Assembly (NCBI RefSeq): GCF_000964465.1
Contig: NZ_BANH01000021.1
Coordinates: forward strand, 62,001-126,000
Length of the DNA: 64,000 nt
Direction: 5' to 3'
From: Gluconobacter thailandicus F149-1 = NBRC 100600
GTDB taxonomy: Bacteria; Pseudomonadota; Alphaproteobacteria; Acetobacterales; Acetobacteraceae
The translations under genes were made by a program, and so were the position numbers. Shown piece after piece: positions 52,384 to 60,233 of this stretch. Below the pieces are notes generated by a model that saw nothing but the letters and a program-made list of their open reading frames with translations, was not told the DNA's origin and did not search any database. Position 1 is the first letter of the stretch; every line of letters begins with the position of its first letter.

Positions 52384-52565
52384 GGCCACAATCCTGTTTC
52401 TCTGATCTGTGCGAACTCTATCAGAAGACGGTCTAGGTTTTGTCCGTTAGCGCAATTATATCTTTTTCGGATTGATCCTGGCTTGACGCCAGACGACAAG
52501 GTTTTGACATTTGACAACAATCCGCCCAACACTTCGCGTTGAGTGAGCAGCAACACGAAGATGCG
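52384..52565. promoter_or_regulatory. Divergent control region of eutB and the AraC regulator
   Basis: About 180 AT-richer bases that must hold both promoters. A TTGACA motif occurs twice close together (near 52503-52516) on the regulator side. A cytosine-poor run around 52455-52472 (ATTATATCTTTTTCGG) may contain a -10 element. No clear direct repeats for AraC binding were seen by eye. Confidence 0.3.
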
Positions 52566-53627
52566 ATGTCATCCTTTTCAAAGTCTCCTGAAACAGAGGC
52601 CCATGTTCTCGCCGCAGCCGCAGCCGGGGTGGAAGATTTTCTGACATCTCAGGGCGGGGACATGGAACGGATTGCCGGACGTTCCGGCCTTTCAACGCAG
52701 CAATTTGCCTTACCGACCGACGCACTGAACCTTGCGGCCTACTGCCGTCTGTTTGCCGAAGCCGAAACAGAGACGCACAATGGAAATATCGGTTTGCGCT
52801 TCGGCCAGCAGTTCAAACCCCACCAGCTTGGCCTCATTGGCTACATCGCACTGTGTTCAGAGACCGTGGAGCAGGCCGTCCGCAATCTGGCTGCCTATTT
52901 CGGGTATCATCAGGCCTCTACCGTGACATGCCTGACCGAAACGGCAGAGACGTTTCAACTCGACTACATGATCACTGACCCGACCATTCAGCATCGCCGC
53001 CATGATGCCGAACTGACGATGGGTATGTTTGCCAATATCCTCCGGACAGCGCTGGGTCCGGGCTGGACCCCACAGGCTGTTCTGTTCGCCCACGACCAGC
53101 CGGAGCAGGCGGGAGAACATCGCGATGCTTTTCAGTCCGATGTCCGTTTTTCGGCAGGGCGGAATGCGCTGATCTTCCGGAGAGACAGGCTGGAGACGCG
53201 GATGCCGGGAGCAGATGCCGGTTTGTTGCAGGTCATGAAATCGTCTCTGGTGACACTAACCCGAAGGTCAGAGAATGCTCTGTCAGCACAGACACCGTCT
53301 CTGAGACAGCAGGTTAGCGCGCAGATCAGGGCTAGCCTGCCACATGGGGGATGCGAGTTCTGGCAGATCGCAGAGAAACTTGCCCTGTCCCCCTGGACGC
53401 TTCAACGCAGACTGGGTCAGTTAGGGCTTTCTTATTCCGCACTGCTGGATGAAGTCCGTCAGATCGACGCCATTCGCCTTCTGGCCGAGGCCACCAGAGA
53501 CATCAGCGAGATCGCCATTCTTCTAGGCTATACCGAAACCAGCGCCTTCAGCCGGGCTTTTCGCCGATGGTTTGGAATGTCTCCCCGGCTTTGGCAACAG
53601 CAGAATAACGGCCGACCCCGTCGATAG
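52566..53627 (+). CDS. AraC-family regulator, probable ethanolamine operon activator
   Basis: 353 aa. Residues about 25-210 are an Arabinose_bd-type effector domain (LNLAAYCRLFAEAETETHNG, LGLIGYIALCSETVEQAV); residues about 260-350 hold two helix-turn-helix units, with LALSPWTLQRRLGQLGLSYS and the AraC signature IAILLGYTETSAFSRAFRRW. A TTG at 52539 would extend it by nine residues; the ATG at 52566 has GAAG before it. Being divergent from eutB suggests that it senses ethanolamine and activates the operon, by analogy with EutR; the domain layout, however, differs from enteric EutR. Confidence 0.88.
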   Translation: MSSFSKSPETEAHVLAAAAAGVEDFLTSQGGDMERIAGRSGLSTQQFALPTDALNLAAYCRLFAEAETETHNGNIGLRFGQQFKPHQLGLIGYIALCSETVEQAVRNLAAYFGYHQASTVTCLTETAETFQLDYMITDPTIQHRRHDAELTMGMFANILRTALGPGWTPQAVLFAHDQPEQAGEHRDAFQSDVRFSAGRNALIFRRDRLETRMPGADAGLLQVMKSSLVTLTRRSENALSAQTPSLRQQVSAQIRASLPHGGCEFWQIAEKLALSPWTLQRRLGQLGLSYSALLDEVRQIDAIRLLAEATRDISEIAILLGYTETSAFSRAFRRWFGMSPRLWQQQNNGRPRR

Positions 53628-53667
53628 GCGTTTCCCGTACGATGCAGCCTCGTGTAGGTACGCATGC

Positions 53668-54090
53668 ATGAGCGTTGAAGTCATGCCCGGTCTGATCCTC
53701 CGGGACGAGGATCTGAGAGTCACCTATATCCTTGCCTCCGGCCCGGGTGGCCAGAACGTCAACAAGGTTGCGACAGCAGCGCAGCTTCGGTTTGACGCGG
53801 CAGGCTCTCCGGTACTGTCAGAGCGCGTGCGAACGCGTCTGCTCGAAATTGCAGGCAGTCGCGCAACCCGGGACGGAGAAATCGTGTTGACGGGACGGCG
53901 CTTCCGCACGCAGCAGCGCAACCGGGAAGATGTTATCGAACGACTGGCGGTTATGATCCGCGAAGCCGCTCATCGACAGGCTTTCCGCGTTCCAACCCGA
54001 CCGGGTAAGGCGGCTCGCCAAAGGCGAATGGACGGAAAGTCCCATCGGGCGGGGATCAAGCGCAACCGCAAGGTCCGTCTGGACGATTGA
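53668..54090 (+). CDS. arfB: Alternative ribosome-rescue factor ArfB (peptidyl-tRNA hydrolase)
   Basis: 140-aa class I release-factor-like protein. The GGQ motif is at residues 27-29 inside ASGPGGQNVNKVATAAQLRF, and the lysine/arginine-rich tail (RQRRMDGKSHRAGIKRNRK) is the part that enters the empty mRNA channel of a stalled ribosome. There is no stop-codon-reading domain. A frame open from 53572 overlaps the AraC gene; the ATG at 53668 gives the normal ArfB start. The stop lies 14 bases before the next gene, so the two probably form an operon. Confidence 0.92.
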   Translation: MSVEVMPGLILRDEDLRVTYILASGPGGQNVNKVATAAQLRFDAAGSPVLSERVRTRLLEIAGSRATRDGEIVLTGRRFRTQQRNREDVIERLAVMIREAAHRQAFRVPTRPGKAARQRRMDGKSHRAGIKRNRKVRLDD

Positions 54091-54104
54091 GAAGGAAAGA
54101 CATA

Positions 54105-54650
54105 ATGGCACATCTGTCCGCACTGAAATGGGGAACAGGCACCAGAACATTCGAGATGTTCCTGGAACCGACATGCCCGTTTTCGGTCAAGTCCCTCCGT
54201 AAAATTCAGCCTCTCCTTGAGAAGGTTGGAGAGGAGAACCTGACGGTTCACATCCGCCTTCAGTCGCAGCCATGGCACATGTTTTCCGGCGTGATCGTCC
54301 GCGCCATTCTCGCAGCGTCCACGCTGGAGCAGGGACGGGGCAAAGCGCATTATGTCCTGCTAGCCGTGGCAGACCATCGGGAAGAATTCGAGTTCACCGA
54401 CCATTGTTCTGGCCCGAATATGAACACCACTCCGGCTGAAATCCTCGCACGTCTTGAGACTTATAGCGGGGTCGCCCTCGCTGAGGCCTTTACGCTCGAA
54501 GATGTCACGAAGGCCGTAAAGTGGCATGCGAAATACTCGCGCCAGAACGGCATTCATGTCTCTCCGACCTTCATGGTGGATGGGCTGATTGATCCGGCGT
54601 TCAGCAGCGGGGACAGCGTGGACGAGTGGGCGGGCCGCCTGTTCCCGTAA
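54105..54650 (+). CDS. Thioredoxin-fold (DsbA-like) protein with CPFS motif
   Basis: 181-aa cytoplasmic protein with no signal peptide. MFLEPTCPFSVKSLRKI near residues 18-34 is a thioredoxin-fold first strand and helix, but the active site is CPFS (Cys24, Ser27), a monothiol in place of CxxC. The later IHVSPTFMVDGL contains the cis-proline region (SPTF) of DsbA-type proteins. It could act in glutathione or redox-linked chemistry, or no longer be redox-active. AAGGAAAG precedes the ATG; 54087 would be a longer start but overlaps arfB. Cotranscription with arfB and the M3 peptidase is likely. Confidence 0.8.
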   Translation: MAHLSALKWGTGTRTFEMFLEPTCPFSVKSLRKIQPLLEKVGEENLTVHIRLQSQPWHMFSGVIVRAILAASTLEQGRGKAHYVLLAVADHREEFEFTDHCSGPNMNTTPAEILARLETYSGVALAEAFTLEDVTKAVKWHAKYSRQNGIHVSPTFMVDGLIDPAFSSGDSVDEWAGRLFP

Positions 54651-54731
54651 AGACCTGATGAGACAGGGGGTTGGACGTTGCGCAGCTTCTCCCATACAGT
54701 CGCGCCAACGTATGACATTCAGGATGTTTCA

Positions 54732-56861
54732 ATGACTTCCAACCTCTGGATCAGGGCCGCTTTCGCCCTGTCTATGGTCTCTCTTGCCGGGCCTGAAGCA
54801 CAGGCAGCAGCGGCCAATCCCTTCTTCACGACCAGTACGCTCCCTTATCAGGCCCCACGCTTCGATCTGATCAAGGATAGTGACTACGCGCCCGCTTTCG
54901 AGCGGGGCATGGCGGATCATTTGCGCGAGATCACGGTCATTGCAAACAACAAGGCTGCGCCCACGTTCGAAAACACGATCGTTGCCATGGAAAAGGCCGG
55001 CCGTCTTCTGGATCGCGTGCAGGAAACGTTCTTTGGCGTCTATCAGGCCAACAGCGATGCAGAACTGGACAAGGTTGAAAGCCGCGAAGCGCCGCGCCTG
55101 TCCCAGCATGAAGATGAGATCTATCTTAACGAGCGCTTGTTTGCGCGCGTCAAGAAACTGCATGACACCCGTGACAGCCTGAACCTGAATGCCGAACAGG
55201 CGCAGCTTCTGGATGTGTATTACCAGCAGTTCGTTCATGCCGGTGCAGAGCTGTCCAAGGCCGACAAGGTTAAACTGCGCGCCATCAACACCAAGCTGGC
55301 CAATCTTGAATCCGTCTATCAGCAGAAGCTGATTGCCGCCGCGAAAGACGGTGCCCTGGTCGTTGACAGCAAGGATGCACTGGCAGGCCTTGATGATGGC
55401 GCCATCGCCTCGGCTCAGAAGGACGCGGAAAGCCGCAAGCTGTCTGGCAAATGGGTCCTTCCGCTTCAGAACACGACCCAGCAGCCCGCTCTGGAAAACC
55501 TGAGCAAGCGGGAGACCCGTCAGGCCCTGTTCGAACAGAGCTGGAATCGTGCCGAGAAGGGGGACAAGAACGACACCCGCGCTACGATTCCCGAACTGGC
55601 CCAGCTACGCGCCCAGAAGGCAGCGCTGTTCGGCTACCCGAGCTTCGCCGCCTACACACTCTATGACCAGATGGCCAAGACACCCGAAGCGGCCGAAGAC
55701 TTCATGCAGAAGCTCGTTCCGGCCGTGGCTGCCGAGCAGAAGCGGGAAGGTGCCGTTCTTCAAGACGCTATCCGTCGTGATGGCGAAAACTTCACGCTGA
55801 AGCCCTGGGATTGGAACCGTTACGCGGAGCAGGTCCGTCATGAGAAATATGCGCTGAATCAGGATGACGTGAAGCCATACTTCGAACTGAAAACGGTTCT
55901 GACGGACGGCGTGTTCTTCGCTGCCAACCAGCTTTACGGAATCACATTCAAGCCGCTTACAGATATTCCAGTCTATAACCCGGACGTTATGGTGTTCGAG
56001 GTCTTCGACAAGGACGGCTCACAGCTTGGCCTGATGTATTTCGATTACTTCAAGCGTGACACGAAGTCTGGCGGTGCCTGGATGTCCAATTTTGTTGGCC
56101 AGTCCTCGCTCCTTGGTACCAAGCCCGTCATTTACAATGTTGCGAACTTCACAAAAGCTGCACCAGGTCAGCCACAGCTCATTACGTCCGATGATGTGAC
56201 GACCATGTTCCATGAGTTCGGCCATGCACTACATGGTCTGTTCGCAAGCCAGACGTATCCGACGCTGTCTGGTACGAATGTCGCCCGTGACTTCGTGGAA
56301 TTCCCTTCCCAGTTCAATGAAAACTGGGCGCTCGATCCGAAGGTGCTGGCGCATTACGCCCGTCACTACAAAACAGGCGCGCCTATGCCACAGGCACTGG
56401 TCGATAAGATCAAGAAAGCCGCCAAGTTCAACCAGGGTTATGCTCTGGGCGAAATCGTCGCGGCTGCTGAACTGGACATGAAGTGGCATGCTCTCCCGGC
56501 GACCGCACCGCGTCAGGATGCAGACAAGTTCGAGGCCGATGCGCTCAACAGCATGGGCCTTGATGTGGCGAACGTCCCGCCGCGTTACCGGTCCAGCTAC
56601 TTCCTGCATATCTGGTCCAACGGGTATTCCGCTGGCTATTATGCTTATCTGTGGACGGAGATGCTGGATCAGGACGTCTTTGCATGGTTCACGCAGCATG
56701 GTGGTCTGACACGGGAGAACGGCCAGCGCTTCCGTGACATGATCCTGTCGAAGGGTCACACCATGGATTACGGCCCGATGTTTGAAGCCTTCTATGGCAA
56801 GGCACCGGACATTGAACCGATGCTGGCCCATCGTGGTTTGGCAGCTGACAGCCAGAAGTAA
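54732..56861 (+). CDS. dcp: M3 family peptidyl-dipeptidase (Dcp-like)
   Basis: 709-aa zinc metallopeptidase. Signal peptide MTSNLWIRAAFALSMVSLAG with cleavage near AQAAA, so periplasmic. A long helical N-terminal half, then the zinc site HEFGH in TTMFHEFGHALHGLF near residue 494 and the third ligand in the downstream FVEFPSQFNENW. The C-terminal SYFLHIWSNGYSAGYYAYLW is typical of M3 dipeptidyl carboxypeptidases. The longest frame starts at TTG 54678; the ATG at 54732 is preferred because AGGA lies seven bases ahead and it begins the signal peptide. Confidence 0.92.
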   Translation: MTSNLWIRAAFALSMVSLAGPEAQAAAANPFFTTSTLPYQAPRFDLIKDSDYAPAFERGMADHLREITVIANNKAAPTFENTIVAMEKAGRLLDRVQETFFGVYQANSDAELDKVESREAPRLSQHEDEIYLNERLFARVKKLHDTRDSLNLNAEQAQLLDVYYQQFVHAGAELSKADKVKLRAINTKLANLESVYQQKLIAAAKDGALVVDSKDALAGLDDGAIASAQKDAESRKLSGKWVLPLQNTTQQPALENLSKRETRQALFEQSWNRAEKGDKNDTRATIPELAQLRAQKAALFGYPSFAAYTLYDQMAKTPEAAEDFMQKLVPAVAAEQKREGAVLQDAIRRDGENFTLKPWDWNRYAEQVRHEKYALNQDDVKPYFELKTVLTDGVFFAANQLYGITFKPLTDIPVYNPDVMVFEVFDKDGSQLGLMYFDYFKRDTKSGGAWMSNFVGQSSLLGTKPVIYNVANFTKAAPGQPQLITSDDVTTMFHEFGHALHGLFASQTYPTLSGTNVARDFVEFPSQFNENWALDPKVLAHYARHYKTGAPMPQALVDKIKKAAKFNQGYALGEIVAAAELDMKWHALPATAPRQDADKFEADALNSMGLDVANVPPRYRSSYFLHIWSNGYSAGYYAYLWTEMLDQDVFAWFTQHGGLTRENGQRFRDMILSKGHTMDYGPMFEAFYGKAPDIEPMLAHRGLAADSQK

Positions 56862-56865
56862 GAAC

Positions 56866-58197
56866 TTACGGACGGGTGGGAGACCATCCGTCCGTCAGGG
56901 TTTCGAGGAAGCGGATGACAGCTGTCCGCTCCTCGGGCGTCAGTGCAGGCTGGTCGCCCGGTTTGCGATCCATTGGGGCATCGGTTCGATCAAGGTTTGA
57001 CTGATACTGCGCCGGTAAATCGTCCGCTTTTCGAACACGTCTCTGTGCGTCGTGACTGTAGAATAGCTCCGGCTGAATGTCTCTCAGAATGTAGAAATCC
57101 AGAACCTGTCTGAGATCATGAAAAATGCCATTGTGGAAGAAGACCTTACGGTCCGCCACATTCCGGAGTGTTGGAGTGGCGAACATTCCACAATAGGCGC
57201 CTGACTGCTCCGCCCCTCCGGGCATGGCTTCACAAAGCCCCAGATCAAAATGGCCGTTCTCATATGGTCCTGTGACCGCCGTATTGCGTGGGGCACCAAG
57301 GGCTTCATATTGCCGGTCAGTCAACAGTGGCGGCAGATTTCCGGGAAGAGGGCGATCCAGATGGCAGGCGGCGCAGTTACCCTTCATGGGGTCATTGAAC
57401 AGACGATACCCCGCGCTTTCCTGTGGTGTGAAGCGGGTCTTTCCCTCGAGCCACGCATCAAACTTGCTGTTGTAACGGTGAAAAGACGGCTCTTCGATCT
57501 GGTATCGCGCCAGAGCGAACATTGCTTCAGACAGAAGCAGATCTGGTGAGGCTTCTGCGGCTGGACCTGCGAGAACCTTGAGACGCTTGGTGTAAGGAGC
57601 ATTTTCGATCCAGGTACGGGCGATTGAAGGCGTAGAAGCCATCTCCGCCGGGTCAAAAAGCGGGCCTGACGCCTGCTGCTGAAGGGTATCAGCGCGTCCA
57701 TCCCAAAAAAGTCCGCCCTGCGGAACAATGGCCGTCGTGGAACTGGCGACCGCACTTTTTGCGACGTGTGAGGCGGTTGCGCCAGCAGAGGGCAGGACAG
57801 GGGCTGTTTCGCTCTCCGGATTGTCAGGCCCGATACTGAAATTGGGTACATGCTCCAGATAGGCGAGAGACGGAATGGCGCGTCTTCCTGGGGTTTTCAG
57901 ATCTTTTCCGCCCACGAAAACGGACTGATTATTTGAAGGGCCGTAGTGGTGATGCGGGTCATGGCAGGATGCACAAGAGAGGCGGCCGGACCCCGAAAGC
58001 AACGGGTCGTAAAATATCTCCCGCCCGATCAATGCCATTTCCGACAACGACTCTTGTGCAGGCCGTTGCAGAGAGACCGGGCAAGGGTTGCTGCCCTCTG
58101 CTGTGGGGAGGCAGTCCTGGGCCCGGAGCAGTCCTGACGGGATCATAGCCAGAAGGAGCCCGGAATACACAGCTCTCCGGACTATTCGTGGGGTCAA
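56866..58197 (-). CDS. Di-haem cytochrome c peroxidase (CCP/MauG family)
   Basis: 443 aa, with an N-terminal signal segment (VYSGLLLAMIPSGLLRAQ), periplasmic. Two haem-binding CXXCH sites, CASCH at 75-79 and CAACH at 275-279, in the two-domain arrangement of bacterial cytochrome c peroxidases; PQGGLFWDGRADTL and FATPTLRNVADRKVFFHNG are typical. It would reduce H2O2 or oxidise a protein or small partner. Compared with classic CCP it has extra length before the first haem and a polar C-terminus. The start overlaps the stop of the phosphoesterase gene by four bases. Confidence 0.9.
   Translation of the reverse strand: MTPRIVRRAVYSGLLLAMIPSGLLRAQDCLPTAEGSNPCPVSLQRPAQESLSEMALIGREIFYDPLLSGSGRLSCASCHDPHHHYGPSNNQSVFVGGKDLKTPGRRAIPSLAYLEHVPNFSIGPDNPESETAPVLPSAGATASHVAKSAVASSTTAIVPQGGLFWDGRADTLQQQASGPLFDPAEMASTPSIARTWIENAPYTKRLKVLAGPAAEASPDLLLSEAMFALARYQIEEPSFHRYNSKFDAWLEGKTRFTPQESAGYRLFNDPMKGNCAACHLDRPLPGNLPPLLTDRQYEALGAPRNTAVTGPYENGHFDLGLCEAMPGGAEQSGAYCGMFATPTLRNVADRKVFFHNGIFHDLRQVLDFYILRDIQPELFYSHDAQRRVRKADDLPAQYQSNLDRTDAPMDRKPGDQPALTPEERTAVIRFLETLTDGWSPTRP
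56868..56895. terminator. Long hairpin at convergent gene ends
   Basis: ACGGACGGGTGG pairs with CCATCCGTCCGT (one G-U) around GAGA, a 12-base stem between the M3 peptidase stop and the last codons of the peroxidase gene. No strong T-run, but the position suits a shared bidirectional terminator. Confidence 0.45.
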
Positions 58198-59849
58198 AGT
58201 GGGAACGCGGACGGCCGCGGCGCAGACTCACCCGTTTCCGGGCTCAGGAAAACAGGGGACAGGCGAGGCTGACGGCTGAAATCGAACAAATCCGTCAGGT
58301 CTGCGGCATCCGCGTCGAAAGAACCCTGGCCAAGACGCTGACCATGCAGCCAGTTGTCTTCGATGAAACGGGTGATCGAACTCTGCGTAATCTGAACATG
58401 GCTGATGTAGTTGGTCTTCGCCCATGGGGAAATTACGATCAGCGGAATGCGTGTCCCAGGGCCGCATCGCCCATTTACAGGCTGACCAGAAACTCCGGTC
58501 GGAGCCGGAGCCGTTCCACAACGACCGGGACCATTCAGTTGATCGGCCGGGTTGTCATATGAGCCATGAGTTGGCTTGACATAGGCGTGGTCGTACCAGC
58601 CATCTGAATCATCATAAGCGATGATAATGGCTGTATCACGCCAGTCCGGACTGGTCTGGATCAGATTGATCGCACTGACGACACCGCGTTGCTCATCCAG
58701 AGGGTCCGAATACCCAGCGTGCCCATCCTGAAGAGCGGGCATCTTGAGAAACGATACTGCCGGAAGATGACCCGCCCTCACAGTCGCGTAAAAATCTTTC
58801 AGATCATACTGATGGTTGGCCGGGTCTTTATGGATGCCGTCTTTCTGAAAAGTCTGACCAATAACATCGGATGATGAGGGGCGAGCATGGGTCGGATTGG
58901 CCGTGCTCGCGTAATACTGGAACCAGTTGTGATGGGGAATGTAGTCGGGAATGTTCTGCGCCACCACTGTGGAATAGGTCTGGCGCTTGCAGCCTGTCGT
59001 TCCATCAGGGTTACGAAGCGTCAGATCAAAACCGCCCATGAAGCCGCCCCAGCTGACACCCTGCTGGTTCAGAAGGTCTCCGATATTACGGCTGGTCATC
59101 ATGACCTGTTCTGTCGGAACGGAGCAGACGTCTCCGGCCGGGTCAATGTCGTTGACCATGGTCCAGCCACCCTGTCCATCCGGGATAAACGGAGACTGGA
59201 CTTCGGGTGTGGAACGCTTCTGTGCAGACTTCACGATCGTCATGCCGTTCGTCTGGCCTGACACGACTTCAAGTGCACCAGGAGTGGAAGGACCGTAAGT
59301 GTCGGTATAGGCCGCATCGCTCATGGCGAAGTTCTGCGCGTAATTCCAGAAGGCCGTGACGGTGTTGCCGTCAAAATATCCCATGACCTGCCCGCGGGTT
59401 GAAAAAGCACCTACGCCACCCGGCGTCCCGCGACCCGTATAACGCGGGAACAGATCGGCCAGACCGTGATGATAGGCCTGCTGCTCGGCGCTATAGGCAT
59501 GGTTCTGGTCCGCCGTGCTGGCCTGTGTGCGATCCAGCCGAAATGGCAGTGACGCATCTTTTCCATTTTCCGCACGCGTATTCGGGTTCTTCAGCAGAAG
59601 ATCAGCGGTGACGAGCGTATTGGCACGTGGTGTATCCGGCCGCGCCTGAAACGTCGGCTCCCCTGCCGGATTAACAGCGGATGGATACGTTCCAAAGTAA
59701 TGATCGAAGGAAACGTTTTCCTGATAGATCACCACCAGATGCCGAATGGGCGTCGCAGTGGTGATCTTTGGAGGGCCCTTTTCTGCATGGGCTGAAGCCA
59801 GCAGAAAAGTCATGAGGGCAGAGAGAAGGAGAGTGGCGCGAAAAGTCAT
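58194..59849 (-). CDS. Phospholipase C/acid phosphatase-like phosphoesterase
   Basis: 551-aa secreted enzyme of the phosphoesterase (PF04185-type) family. Signal peptide MTFRATLLLSALMTFLLAS with cleavage near AHAEK. Catalytic features: IRHLVVIYQENVSFDHYFGTY (metal-binding Glu-Asn near the start), VSFLKMPALQDGHAGYSDP and IIAYDDSDGWYDHAY. Members hydrolyse phospholipids or phosphomonoesters. The gene follows a 55-aa ORF by 12 bases and overlaps the peroxidase gene by four, an unusual phosphoesterase-peroxidase pairing. No twin-arginine motif is visible, unlike many PLC proteins. Confidence 0.88.
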   Translation of the reverse strand: MTFRATLLLSALMTFLLASAHAEKGPPKITTATPIRHLVVIYQENVSFDHYFGTYPSAVNPAGEPTFQARPDTPRANTLVTADLLLKNPNTRAENGKDASLPFRLDRTQASTADQNHAYSAEQQAYHHGLADLFPRYTGRGTPGGVGAFSTRGQVMGYFDGNTVTAFWNYAQNFAMSDAAYTDTYGPSTPGALEVVSGQTNGMTIVKSAQKRSTPEVQSPFIPDGQGGWTMVNDIDPAGDVCSVPTEQVMMTSRNIGDLLNQQGVSWGGFMGGFDLTLRNPDGTTGCKRQTYSTVVAQNIPDYIPHHNWFQYYASTANPTHARPSSSDVIGQTFQKDGIHKDPANHQYDLKDFYATVRAGHLPAVSFLKMPALQDGHAGYSDPLDEQRGVVSAINLIQTSPDWRDTAIIIAYDDSDGWYDHAYVKPTHGSYDNPADQLNGPGRCGTAPAPTGVSGQPVNGRCGPGTRIPLIVISPWAKTNYISHVQITQSSITRFIEDNWLHGQRLGQGSFDADAADLTDLFDFSRQPRLSPVFLSPETGESAPRPSAFPL

Positions 59850-59861
59850 GCAGGCGGAAAT

Positions 59862-60029
59862 CTAGCGTCTCTTGGGGGATGGGGAGGATGGGCGACTATC
59901 TTCCTGATCTGTACCGGCAAAAATAACGTGGAGGCCAGAACTTTTCTCCGGCCTGGGTCTGTTGTTCCACGCCGACATGAGTGTCTCACGCCATAATTCG
60001 TGAGGCTGCTTTTTTTCGGGCTGGTTCAT
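59862..60029 (-). CDS. 55-aa hydrophilic protein upstream of phosphoesterase
   Basis: Small cytoplasmic protein beginning MNQPEKKQPHELWRETLMSA and ending in a serine/proline-rich, basic tail (PSSPSPKRR). AAAGG lies seven bases ahead of the ATG. It ends 12 bases before the phosphoesterase start, which has no good Shine-Dalgarno of its own, so translation may be coupled. Family not recognised; the ELWRETLMSAWN helix is amphipathic. Confidence 0.5.
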   Translation of the reverse strand: MNQPEKKQPHELWRETLMSAWNNRPRPEKSSGLHVIFAGTDQEDSRPSSPSPKRR

Positions 60030-60142
60030 CGGATAGCCTTTTGAGTGAAGCAGGCGATAGAGCCATCCTTCTCTTATCCCAATGTCAAAGGAAGAAATGT
60101 GATCGTTCCATTAAATGACGGGAGGAATACCTGATGATGAAA

Positions 60143-60154
60143 CTTTCATGAAAG
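60143..60154. repeat. Short palindrome upstream of the phosphate transporter
   Basis: CTTTCATGAAAG is a perfect 12-base palindrome 80 bases ahead of the transporter start. It could be half of a regulator site; it does not match the CTGTCAT direct-repeat pattern of a Pho box. Confidence 0.25.
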
Positions 60155-60233
60155 GCGTTCTGGTAGTCTTTGGCAAACACCTGAATGCAGCTACGAGAAT
60201 TAACCTACCTTTTACCAGGAGCTGGCATTCAGA

